Source: a virus. Taken from it: a stretch of DNA of 21,983 nt. The stretch lies in the IMG/VR virus record IMGVR_UViG_3300008261_000179, positions 1 through 21,983 of that record. One strand, given 5' to 3'. The notes under the pieces are model-generated. The model saw nothing but the letters and a program-made list of their open reading frames with translations. It was not told the origin of the DNA and made no database searches. Both the position numbers and the translations under genes were made by a program. How positions within the stretch are numbered: the stretch's first letter is position 1; every line of letters begins with the position of its first letter. Shown here in pieces: positions 7,028 through 12,648 of this stretch.

Positions 7028-7489
7028 ATGAAACCTTGCAAGTGTTGTGGGAAGTTAATTGCTCCGAGGAAGCGTAACCCCGCTCGCCCCATCGTCTACT
7101 GCTCGCCACGATGTCAGAACGATTGGCAGAACGCCCAGACCATAAAGGCTTGGAAGGCGGGTAAGTTCAGCGGGATAAGAGGCGAGCAACTTCAATTGTC
7201 CCAGACAATCCGCAACTACATCCTCGATAGGAGGGGTCACGAGTGTAGCAAGTGCGGTTGGAATGAGCGTCATCCCATTTCGGGCAAAGTGCCCGTGCAG
7301 GTTCACCACAAGGACGGCAATCCACATAACACCAAGGAGAAAAACTTGGAGGTGCTGTGTCCAAATTGCCACGCCCTAACCCCAAATTGGGGGGCAGGGA
7401 ACCGAGGTTCGGGGCGAACCATTGCATATCGCCAGCGAGGGTTGACGGGGGGCAAGAAGCAAACCAAGCACCAATATGGCGAGAGGTAG
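7028..7489 (+). CDS. HNH endonuclease, probably free-standing (homing type)
   Basis: 153 residues. An N-terminal Cys cluster (C4, C6, C7 with C25, C29) probably binds zinc. The HNH core has C73-x-x-C76, then H93-H94, N107 and C111-P-N-C114-H115, the usual beta-beta-alpha-metal nuclease with a structural zinc. A basic Gly-rich tail follows. Such genes often move between phage genomes and sit between unrelated neighbours; this one separates tagged genes 3 and 4 and overlaps the latter by 14 nt. It lacks the cassette tag. Function as a site-specific nickase or nuclease is inferred from the motif. The start has a weak GCAAGGG element. Confidence 0.85.
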   Translation: MKPCKCCGKLIAPRKRNPARPIVYCSPRCQNDWQNAQTIKAWKAGKFSGIRGEQLQLSQTIRNYILDRRGHECSKCGWNERHPISGKVPVQVHHKDGNPHNTKEKNLEVLCPNCHALTPNWGAGNRGSGRTIAYRQRGLTGGKKQTKHQYGER

Positions 7490-8153
7490 CAACAAAAGAG
7501 ACGGAAGAGTAGCACGCTCCGAAGGCGTGCCATATGACCCCAGCAGGGGTAACGCCTTTTTTGATGTGATGGCTCTTACTACGGGCTTTAAAGGCGACCA
7601 GAAAACCGACTTGGAGAGTGTCGCATCGAAGTTGGAAAAGGGCTTGGGGAACTTGGATGAGGCGACCAAGACTCGTGTCTTTGACTCGTTCAAGTCTAAC
7701 GGACAGACGGGCTATTACCTTGATAAACCTACTGTGGACTTCGTAAAGGAACAAGCGGAGTTTGTCTGGGAGCGGAAACTGCAAGGGCCGTTCCGCTACC
7801 TTCGATACGAGTTCCCCGATGAGTTCAAGGAGTTCACGAAGGATTGGGCGTTCAGCAAGACCAGCACGACCCCCACAGTCGAGGCGAAAGGTAAGGACAT
7901 CTTTATGGATGCTATGGTTCGCAGGGTGTCCGCTCTAATCAACGGAGCAAGGGGAGGCTATGACGGCAAGTTAGCCATCAAGAACTACGAGCGTATGCAA
8001 CAATACGCCCCTTACGAATACCAAGCCAACCAAACCAAGAGTAGGGACTTCCAGACCGCAGTCACCAAGGCACTCAATGATGCCGTCTTCCTCACCAGAG
8101 AAATCGTCCTCGACCGAATGGAGAAGGTTCTCTACAAAGACGAGGGACGATAA
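7476..8153 (+). CDS. tagged cassette protein 4 (MARG...GRVARSE N-terminus), function unknown
   Basis: 225 residues starting MARGSNKRDGRVARSEGV. The tag matches proteins 1 and 3 in M-A-R-G and G-R-x-A-R-S-E, while the codons differ (GCG AGA versus GCA CGA), so selection is on the protein. The body is mixed helix with an aromatic, charged centre (VWERKLQGPFRYLRYEFPDEFKEF, region about 92-117) and a helical C-terminus. I recognise no domain. The first 14 nt overlap the HNH gene, and the next tagged gene starts 3 nt after the stop. Confidence 0.75.
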   Translation: MARGSNKRDGRVARSEGVPYDPSRGNAFFDVMALTTGFKGDQKTDLESVASKLEKGLGNLDEATKTRVFDSFKSNGQTGYYLDKPTVDFVKEQAEFVWERKLQGPFRYLRYEFPDEFKEFTKDWAFSKTSTTPTVEAKGKDIFMDAMVRRVSALINGARGGYDGKLAIKNYERMQQYAPYEYQANQTKSRDFQTAVTKALNDAVFLTREIVLDRMEKVLYKDEGR

Positions 8154-8156
8154 CCG

Positions 8157-8870
8157 ATGTCACGAGGAGCGAATGGCAGAGGCACACGAGGGGCGGGCAG
8201 GGTAGCCCGTTCTGAAAGCCCACAGGTGCGTGCCGTTATGAGCCAGAAGAGCATCGACATCAAGAATGTCGGCAATCTGGCGAAGTCCAAGCCACTCATC
8301 GAGGACGCAAAGGGCAACTTGATTGAGGGCGAGGATGTGCCACCTACGCAGGAACTGCTGAAGATGGCGGGGCAGGATTTGAGCGGGGCTGAAAAGGTCA
8401 TCGCCAATTCCGAAGTTGAACACGGAGCCATCTACACGGATGACGGCAAGCAGGTGATGATTAAGACCTCGCACGACAGGGGTGCGGTGTTCCTCTCCAA
8501 CAAAGAAATGAAAGCAATGAAAGGCAAAGTGTTTACACATAACCACCCCGTAGTCGATGGGGTTTCGCTTCCGTTTTCACGAGCGGATGTGACCCTCCTA
8601 CACTTCACAAAGGCAAGGGAGTTTCGTGCGGTTGCAGGCAAGGTCGCCTTCAGCCTCTCGCCTCCAGAGGATTCAAAGTTTTGGAAAATGAAGGAGTCGG
8701 CAGTCGATAAGATGCTGAACTCCGCAAGAGAGGTGGCATTCGCCAGCCTCGGCTACACGCCAGACAGAATCCCATTCGCCAAAACGGCAGACCTCGCAGT
8801 CGCATTGGATAAGATGCTGACAATGGTTGACCGAAAACTTAACCTCGGATACAAGAAAACAAATCTATGA
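8157..8870 (+). CDS. tagged cassette protein 5 with a JAMM/RadC-like metal motif
   Basis: 237 residues. The tag MSRGANGRGTRGAGRVARSE ends in the same G-R-V-A-R-S-E as protein 4. Residues 82-150 resemble the JAB/JAMM fold: a Glu (E86 or E88) in SEVEHGAIY, then T-H128-N-H130-P and S141-R-A-D144. JAMM metallopeptidases and RadC share E...H-x-H-x(7)-S-x-x-D; here ten residues, not seven, separate the second His and Ser, so a loop insertion is needed. Related HNHP...S..D domains occur in phage virion and toxin proteins. A zinc peptidase or a non-catalytic fold member are both possible. The stop overlaps the next start as ATGA. Confidence 0.75.
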   Translation: MSRGANGRGTRGAGRVARSESPQVRAVMSQKSIDIKNVGNLAKSKPLIEDAKGNLIEGEDVPPTQELLKMAGQDLSGAEKVIANSEVEHGAIYTDDGKQVMIKTSHDRGAVFLSNKEMKAMKGKVFTHNHPVVDGVSLPFSRADVTLLHFTKAREFRAVAGKVAFSLSPPEDSKFWKMKESAVDKMLNSAREVAFASLGYTPDRIPFAKTADLAVALDKMLTMVDRKLNLGYKKTNL

Positions 8871-9061
8871 GCAAAGGACGCACCACAGGAGACAATATGG
8901 ACGGCAACGAGAGAGACCCAAGCAAGCAACTTGGGCCGAACTCCAAGCCCGTGAAGTTGACCCCAGAGCAAGAGGACGCTATCCTCGAAGCAACGCTGAA
9001 TGGTCTTTCTGAAAAGAAGATTAAGGCGTTGATTTCCAAGATGTTGGAAGAGGGTAAGTGA
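8867..9061 (+). CDS. small hypothetical protein, degenerate relative of the tag at its start
   Basis: 64 residues beginning MSKGRTTGDNMDGNERDP. M-S-K-G resembles M-S-R-G of the preceding gene, but the G-R-x-A-R-S-E part is absent, so membership of the tagged set is doubtful. The C-terminal half (TPEQEDAILEATLNGLSEKK, then KALISKMLEEGK) forms two short helices resembling a helix-turn-helix or UBA-like bundle. It overlaps the previous gene by 4 nt. Confidence 0.6.
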   Translation: MSKGRTTGDNMDGNERDPSKQLGPNSKPVKLTPEQEDAILEATLNGLSEKKIKALISKMLEEGK

Positions 9062-9085
9062 GCGTTGACATAACGCCACGGGCGT

Positions 9086-9415
9086 ATGGCAAGAGGTCAA
9101 AGTAGACCACGCTCAAGCGTGCAGGGCATCAGCGTCCGTTCGGTCGCAGATGAGCCTCGTATCGTGCGTGTGTCGGAAGCCTTCGCCAACGACAAGGATG
9201 CGACCTTGCGTGACCTGTATGAGGCAGGTGACAAGGTGCGTCTGTTCGACAACGGAGAGTATGCGTATGTCCGTGTAAAGGAGGTCAAGGGGCGGTCGAT
9301 TACCGCAACCCCCGAAGGCTCCACCCAACCTGTTAGGCTTGTCCTTGAAAAGGACTTACAAGGTCGTGTGGTCGGTCTGAAAGAGTCTGGCGTTAAGGGA
9401 CGAAGAGTCGTCTAA
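9086..9415 (+). CDS. tagged cassette protein 6 (MARG N-terminus, divergent), function unknown
   Basis: 109 residues, start MARGQSRPRSSVQGISVRSV. M-A-R-G-Q matches protein 3, and R-S recurs at 18-19, but the G-R-x-A part is lost. Residues about 45-95 are strand-rich (GDKVRLFDNGEYAYVRVKEV, then SITATPEG and VRLVLEKDL) and look like a small SH3 or KOW-like barrel. It is the last gene of the operon; its stop overlaps the stop of the converging gene by 3 nt, and I see no terminator between them. Confidence 0.7.
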   Translation: MARGQSRPRSSVQGISVRSVADEPRIVRVSEAFANDKDATLRDLYEAGDKVRLFDNGEYAYVRVKEVKGRSITATPEGSTQPVRLVLEKDLQGRVVGLKESGVKGRRVV

Positions 9416-9669
9416 ATGAAGCCGATGGGGCGGTGCATCTCATCGCTCTGGTCTTCAATCGTCTTGTCTGGGTCGCAGAGCCAACGCACGGGCTTCTTGC
9501 ACTTGAGGCACATCGTCTCCGACTTCCACAGCCTCGTAGGCGTGCTGTGAAACAGCGTGGTGCTTGCCCAATGCCGACCCTTGCACTTCGGGCACGGGAA
9601 TCGTGGTGAACAATTCTGTGTCGAGACCAAATCCTGCTCCGTGTAACCAAGGGGGTTATCGTTGCTCAT
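9412..9669 (-). CDS. small zinc-ribbon protein
   Basis: 85 residues. C-P-K-C (about 26-29) and C-L-K-C (about 54-57) form a four-Cys zinc ribbon separated by a Trp- and Thr-rich stretch; W-L-C-D-P-D follows. Such ribbons bind nucleic acid or protein. It is the last gene of a leftward run and meets tagged gene 6 tail to tail. The start ATG at 9669 is preceded by 42 nt after the upstream stop. Confidence 0.65.
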   Translation of the reverse strand: MSNDNPLGYTEQDLVSTQNCSPRFPCPKCKGRHWASTTLFHSTPTRLWKSETMCLKCKKPVRWLCDPDKTIEDQSDEMHRPIGFI

Positions 9670-9711
9670 CGTGGTCTACTTGTGGCAAACCACGAAAGGC
9701 GGAGCAAGGTT

Positions 9712-9954
9712 TCATTCAAATCGTCTGGCTACAAATACGATGTCGTGCGTGTCCTCCACGGAGACTGTGACCATAATGCGACCGATGGCTACATCGCTTC
9801 GCAGGACAGCGTGGGGCATCTTCTCATTGAAGCGGGCACACGCATCCGCAACCATTTGCTTGGCGGTCGCCCCGTCCCCTGCGTCCAAAGTCATCTGTGC
9901 CCCGTCTATGTCCTCCGCCAGATTGGCGAAGATGTTGGCATCCTCACGAGTCAT
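9712..9954 (-). CDS. small hypothetical protein
   Basis: 80 residues, probably alpha/beta: helices at about 3-45 (EDANIFANLAEDI, then KQMVADACARFNEK) and strands at 50-78 (IGRIMVTVSV, then HDIVFVARRF). No family recognised. Its start overlaps the preceding gene by 11 nt. It lies in a leftward series of five genes shorter than 91 codons. Confidence 0.6.
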   Translation of the reverse strand: MTREDANIFANLAEDIDGAQMTLDAGDGATAKQMVADACARFNEKMPHAVLRSDVAIGRIMVTVSVEDTHDIVFVARRFE

Positions 9955-10216
9955 AACGCTTGGGGGCTACATCGACATAACGGGAGCCGAACTTTTTGGA
10001 GTATCGCACCTTGGTTAACCCAAGGTCTCCGAGTTGCCCCTTGGACAGCCCGTAGAGGCTGTTTGGGATGGGAGCCTTGCCATCTACCAGCATACCCAGC
10101 ACATCGGGGTTCTGGGAGGCAAGGGTAAGGTCAATCGTCAGAGGGGTTAGGGGCGGTGTCGGCTTCTCCGAGGCGGGTAACCGAAACTTGAATCGGAATG
10201 TGAGAGGCTTGGTCAT
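9944..10216 (-). CDS. small hypothetical basic protein
   Basis: 90 residues with a basic, strand-forming N-terminus (KPLTFRFKFRLP) followed by a Pro/Thr-rich stretch. Residues about 38-80 contain DVLGMLVDGKAPIPNSLYGL and a C-terminal basic tail. I recognise no domain. It overlaps the upstream gene by 4 nt and the downstream gene by 11 nt. Confidence 0.6.
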   Translation of the reverse strand: MTKPLTFRFKFRLPASEKPTPPLTPLTIDLTLASQNPDVLGMLVDGKAPIPNSLYGLSKGQLGDLGLTKVRYSKKFGSRYVDVAPKRYDS

Positions 10217-10419
10217 ACGGGTCGCACAATGGGGATGGTCGTGTCGGGCATCAAGGACAGACTCGCAGGGCGGTTGTCCGAGAGCGTGATAGCCACGGAG
10301 CGGTCGGCTTCCTCAATCATCTTCACGCACTCACGGATGAGTTGCAGGTCAACGGGCTTGAGAACCACATCGCAGAAGAGGTCGTGGTTGCGGAGGTTGT
10401 GAGAGCGAATGTGTTGCAT
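10213..10419 (-). CDS. small hypothetical protein
   Basis: 68 residues; starts MQHIRSHNLRNHDLFCD and has a central helix (DLQLIRECVKMIEEADRS). No family is recognised. The start directly follows the stop of the next gene upstream, with the leader CCCTACCATAAATG that is repeated 204 nt away at another start in this run. Confidence 0.55.
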   Translation of the reverse strand: MQHIRSHNLRNHDLFCDVVLKPVDLQLIRECVKMIEEADRSVAITLSDNRPASLSLMPDTTIPIVRPV

Positions 10420-10634
10420 TTATGGTAGGGCTTCAAGGTCGTAGCCATTGCCAGCCTTGCGAGGCTCCATCTTGTGGACGGCAAGGTCGCTGTTGGTCGC
10501 GGCAAGGGTCTGCATCTTGTGACGCAGGATAGAGTCGGCTTCATTCTGCGAGTTGGCAGGGACTTCCATCTCAACGAGGATGGTCATAGCCGTGTAGTAG
10601 ACGGGCTTACTTGTTTTCTTCATTTATGGTAGGG
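10417..10634. repeat. 14-bp direct repeat at two successive start sites
   Basis: CATTTATGGTAGGG occurs at 10417-10430 and 10621-10634. On the minus strand it reads CCCTACCATAAATG, ending in the start codon of the genes that begin at 10419 and 10623. The repeat covers the place of a ribosome-binding site, so it may be a conserved initiation signal or a trace of gene duplication; the two proteins do not look alike. Confidence 0.6.
10420..10623 (-). CDS. small hypothetical protein
   Basis: 67 residues. A beta strand (YYTAMTILVEMEVPA) is followed by a helix (QNEADSILRHKMQTLAA) and a polar tail, a ferredoxin-like half repeat perhaps. Unknown function. The first 17 nt overlap the 38-codon gene upstream. 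The start has the repeated leader CCCTACCATAAATG. Confidence 0.6.
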   Translation of the reverse strand: MKKTSKPVYYTAMTILVEMEVPANSQNEADSILRHKMQTLAATNSDLAVHKMEPRKAGNGYDLEALP

Positions 10635-10723
10635 GCTGGTTTCTTTTCGAGAGCGTCAGCGATGCGTTCCAAGGCTTTCGCAATGCGAGCCAGAAGGGCG
10701 TGCTGGGGGTCGGAGTAGTGCAT
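10607..10723 (-). CDS. 38-residue helical microprotein
   Basis: MHYSDPQHALLARIAKALER then IADALEKKPAPTINEENK. The start at 10723 shares one base with the preceding stop (TGATG), which favours it over a longer frame upstream. Residues 8-27 make an amphipathic helix with repeated A-L-E-R-I-A-D-A-L-E, a pattern common in tiny phage proteins of unknown role. Oligomerisation through the helix is likely. Confidence 0.6.
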   Translation of the reverse strand: MHYSDPQHALLARIAKALERIADALEKKPAPTINEENK

Positions 10724-11082
10724 CAGAGGGGCGACATCCCAAGCGGGTAAGTCTTGCGGTTGAAGTGGTCGCTCACACGACCAGCGGAGCCGAGGCTGTC
10801 TTCGAGGTTCTTGCACAGGACGGCAAGTTCACCAGCGAGCAGGGCGTGCTTCACCTCGACCTTGGCAAGGTCTTCCTTGGCTTTGGCAACGCTGTCCTCG
10901 TCAGCCCACTCTTCGCCTTGGGCAACGCCATCGAGTTCCTCTTGGAGGCATTCCCGTGCCCACAGGAGGTCTTGGTCGATGTCTTGGTATTCCTTCGCCT
11001 TCTCGAAAGCCTCGTCCAGAGCGGACTTGGATTCAGCGAGGAGGGAGACGATTTTGATAATGTTCGGGTCGGTCTGTTTCAT
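10723..11082 (-). CDS. hypothetical coiled-coil protein
   Basis: 119 residues, almost all helical and highly charged: KSALDEAFEKAKEYQDID, then SVAKAKEDLAKVEVKHALLA. A short basic tail (SDHFNRKTYPLG) follows. The start at 11082 is fixed by the promoter 14 nt upstream and by the leader CACGACTATG shared with the genes at 2511 and 12593. I recognise no family. It heads the run of small genes down to 9412. Confidence 0.65.
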   Translation of the reverse strand: MKQTDPNIIKIVSLLAESKSALDEAFEKAKEYQDIDQDLLWARECLQEELDGVAQGEEWADEDSVAKAKEDLAKVEVKHALLAGELAVLCKNLEDSLGSAGRVSDHFNRKTYPLGMSPL

Positions 11083-11095
11083 AGTCGTGTCTGAT

Positions 11096-11124
11096 GTTAT
11101 GCTCAACGGATTGAGTTTTGTCAA
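11096..11124 (-). promoter_or_regulatory. leftward promoter for the small-gene run
   Basis: On the minus strand: CCTCTTGACA, with -35 TTGACA at 11124-11119, a 17-nt spacer, and -10 CATAAC at 11101-11096. It lies between a terminator and the ATG at 11082. It is the third exact copy of this -35/spacer/-10 arrangement. Confidence 0.7.
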
Positions 11125-11129
11125 GAGGC

Positions 11130-11165
11130 AAAAACAAAAGGGGCGAGAGATTTCTCTCCCGCCCC
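11130..11165 (-). terminator. Rho-independent terminator after the DUF932 gene
   Basis: On the minus strand GGGGCGGGAGA pairs with TCTCTCGCCCC (11 bp, one G-U) around a GAAA tetraloop, followed by TTTTGTTTTT (11139-11130). It lies 15 nt after the DUF932 stop and only 5 nt before the next promoter's -35. Confidence 0.85.
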
Positions 11166-11180
11166 AGCGTTGCTTTCGGA

Positions 11181-12050
11181 TTAGTTCAACTTGATGAGCA
11201 AGTCCTCGATGCGGTTCGCACGGACGGCACGGACGAGCGTGTTCATCACGCTGGAGTTGAGGCGTTCAGCCAACTCGAAGCGGGGCTTACCACGGGAGCC
11301 AGCCTCGACATTGTGAGTGAAGTGCTGGGTGCAGGCGTTGTAGAGGTTCCACAGGTTACGCTTGCTGTCCTCCTTGAAGGTCGGGGACTGCCAGATGGCA
11401 TCCACGGCTTCAGCGTGGCGTTCGCTCATCACCTTGCGGTCAGCGAGGTTGAACAGGATGCGGGAGCCGTCCTTCATCGACACGGGCATCTCGCTCATAC
11501 GCTGGAAGGCGGGGATGGCATTGTGGAAGGACTGCACAGCGTTGTCCAAGGCACGACCCACGAAGTCCACATCGAGCGAAGTCGTGTGCTTCTTGGTGAG
11601 GTTGAGCGTGTTCACGGGAGCCGCCATACCATTGGTGCAGATGAGGCGAACCATCCCGACTTGGAACGAGGCACGGAGCGACCCGTCAAACGAGTTCTGG
11701 ACGGACAGGCGGAAGGTGAGGTCTTGACCATCGACCTTGGCTCCGATGTTCGGGAAGTCGTAGAGGGCACGCATCCTCGCACCCCCGTGGGTGACGATTT
11801 CCTTACGCTTGAAGACAGACATACCCTTGTCCTTGAAGAGGGCTTCAGAGGAGTTGAGCAGGGTGTCGTTCTGGAGGATTTCGTAGCGGTCGGTCACAGT
11901 AGCGAACACTTCGCCCGTGTCGGTGCGGCGAGTGCCGAAGAAGCGGGTCGCCTGCCCGTCCTGCGTGAGCAGGGGGACTTGCTCGACTTGGTAGTCGAAC
12001 TTGGAGGAGATGCGTTCGTCCGTGGTTTCGTTGGTATCGGTGTGTATCAT
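11181..12050 (-). CDS. DUF932 family protein
   Basis: 289 residues. The family signature is clear: TRRTDTGEVFATVTDRYEIL near residue 40-60, then LTFRLSVQNSFDGSLRASFQ and G-M-V-R-L-I-C-T-N-G-M at about 130-165. DUF932 proteins are widespread in phages and plasmids, and their molecular role is not established as far as I know. This copy has its own terminator, and a TTGACA element 58 nt upstream, so it is probably a single-gene unit. The leader is CA-rich (ACACACACATATG) with no Shine-Dalgarno sequence, like the gene that starts at 13149. Confidence 0.85.
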   Translation of the reverse strand: MIHTDTNETTDERISSKFDYQVEQVPLLTQDGQATRFFGTRRTDTGEVFATVTDRYEILQNDTLLNSSEALFKDKGMSVFKRKEIVTHGGARMRALYDFPNIGAKVDGQDLTFRLSVQNSFDGSLRASFQVGMVRLICTNGMAAPVNTLNLTKKHTTSLDVDFVGRALDNAVQSFHNAIPAFQRMSEMPVSMKDGSRILFNLADRKVMSERHAEAVDAIWQSPTFKEDSKRNLWNLYNACTQHFTHNVEAGSRGKPRFELAERLNSSVMNTLVRAVRANRIEDLLIKLN

Positions 12051-12079
12051 ATGTGTGTGTATCTGGGTTGGAGAAATGT

Positions 12080-12108
12080 GTTTGTGCGTATGCCGAAGCG
12101 TTTGTCAA
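12080..12108 (-). promoter_or_regulatory. possible promoter of the DUF932 gene
   Basis: TTGACA (12108-12103 on the minus strand, preceded by CTG as in other promoters here) with ACAAAC 17 nt downstream. The -10 is a weaker match than CATAAC. Position, 30 nt from the -10 to the ATG, is reasonable. The -35 lies within the 3' end of no gene, just below the stop at 12117. Confidence 0.45.
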
Positions 12109-12116
12109 CAGTCTTT

Positions 12117-12287
12117 TTATTGAGCGTTGCGGATAGCCTGCTCACGGCAGAGGTCAGCGAGGGCGGAGTAGATACGGAGCATCGTCTCCTTGTCGTAGCG
12201 AGGGGCATCGTAGCGTCCCTGCCCCCACGAGCCTTGTGCCCACGCAAGAGCGTCTTGGGCGATGGCGTTGATTTGTTCTTGGGTCAT
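12117..12287 (-). CDS. small hypothetical protein
   Basis: 56 residues: MTQEQINAIAQDALAWAQGS then a Gly/Tyr/Asp-rich turn and a helix (ETMLRIYSALADLCREQA). The start at 12287 is chosen because it lies 4 nt after the preceding stop; the longer frame would overlap that gene. No family is recognised. Confidence 0.6.
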   Translation of the reverse strand: MTQEQINAIAQDALAWAQGSWGQGRYDAPRYDKETMLRIYSALADLCREQAIRNAQ

Positions 12288-12291
12288 AGGA

Positions 12292-12519
12292 TTATTCGTC
12301 AGAGTCTTCGCTGTCGTTGGAGTCGATTTTGAAATCGACATACTTCATACAGATACGGAGCATCCCGTCATAGTCCGTGCCGTCAGTCATAGCGACCTTG
12401 GTGTCGCTGGTGAAGGACTTGAGGGCATCTGGGGTCTTGCGGAGTGCCTTGCGACACGCCCCAAGGATGAAGAAGATGTTGCCGTCTGGGTTACGGACGA
12501 TGGGCTTGCTGGTGGACAT
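12292..12519 (-). CDS. small hypothetical protein with acidic tail
   Basis: 75 residues: MSTSKPIVRNPDGNIFFILG then CRKALRKTPDALKSF, a strand-rich part (DGMLRICMKYVDFKID), and the tail SNDSEDSDE. The motif GNIFFILGACRKALRK with a short acidic C-terminus resembles small phage proteins annotated as unknown. The start at 12519 overlaps the stop of the membrane microprotein by one base (TAATG). Confidence 0.65.
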   Translation of the reverse strand: MSTSKPIVRNPDGNIFFILGACRKALRKTPDALKSFTSDTKVAMTDGTDYDGMLRICMKYVDFKIDSNDSEDSDE

Positions 12520-12593
12520 TAGAGCGAGGCGAGGATGAGGCACAGGGCGATAGCCGTGAGCGTGAAGAAGAAGGTAAGGAAGGCGTTAAACAT
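12519..12593 (-). CDS. 24-residue single-helix membrane microprotein
   Basis: MFNAFLTFFFTLTAIALCLI then LASL. The whole peptide is one hydrophobic helix. Three things support it as real: the leader CACGACTATG is the same as at 2511 and 11082, the stop overlaps the next start as TAATG, and it is the first frame after the hairpin at 12613. Such tiny membrane proteins can modulate host membrane proteins or act as lysis or superinfection factors; no function can be assigned. Confidence 0.6.
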   Translation of the reverse strand: MFNAFLTFFFTLTAIALCLILASL

Positions 12594-12604
12594 AGTCGTG
12601 GGGA

Positions 12605-12642
12605 AAAGGGATGGGGGCGGGAGCCTTGCGACTCCCACCCCC
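12605..12642 (-). terminator. probable terminator after the 166-residue protein gene
   Basis: On the minus strand GGGGGTGGGAG (12642-12632) pairs with CTCCCGCCCCC (12623-12613), one G-U pair and an 8-nt loop, followed by ATCCCTTTTCCCC. The G-U pair is a mismatch on the other strand, so the hairpin is specific to the leftward transcript. The U-tract is short, so some read-through into the downstream genes is likely. Confidence 0.6.
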
Positions 12643-12648
12643 GTTTGA

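Noticed and set aside
11118-12332. 404-codon plus-strand open frame
   Set aside because: It lies opposite the DUF932 gene, crosses a minus-strand terminator and promoter, and has shadow-frame composition.
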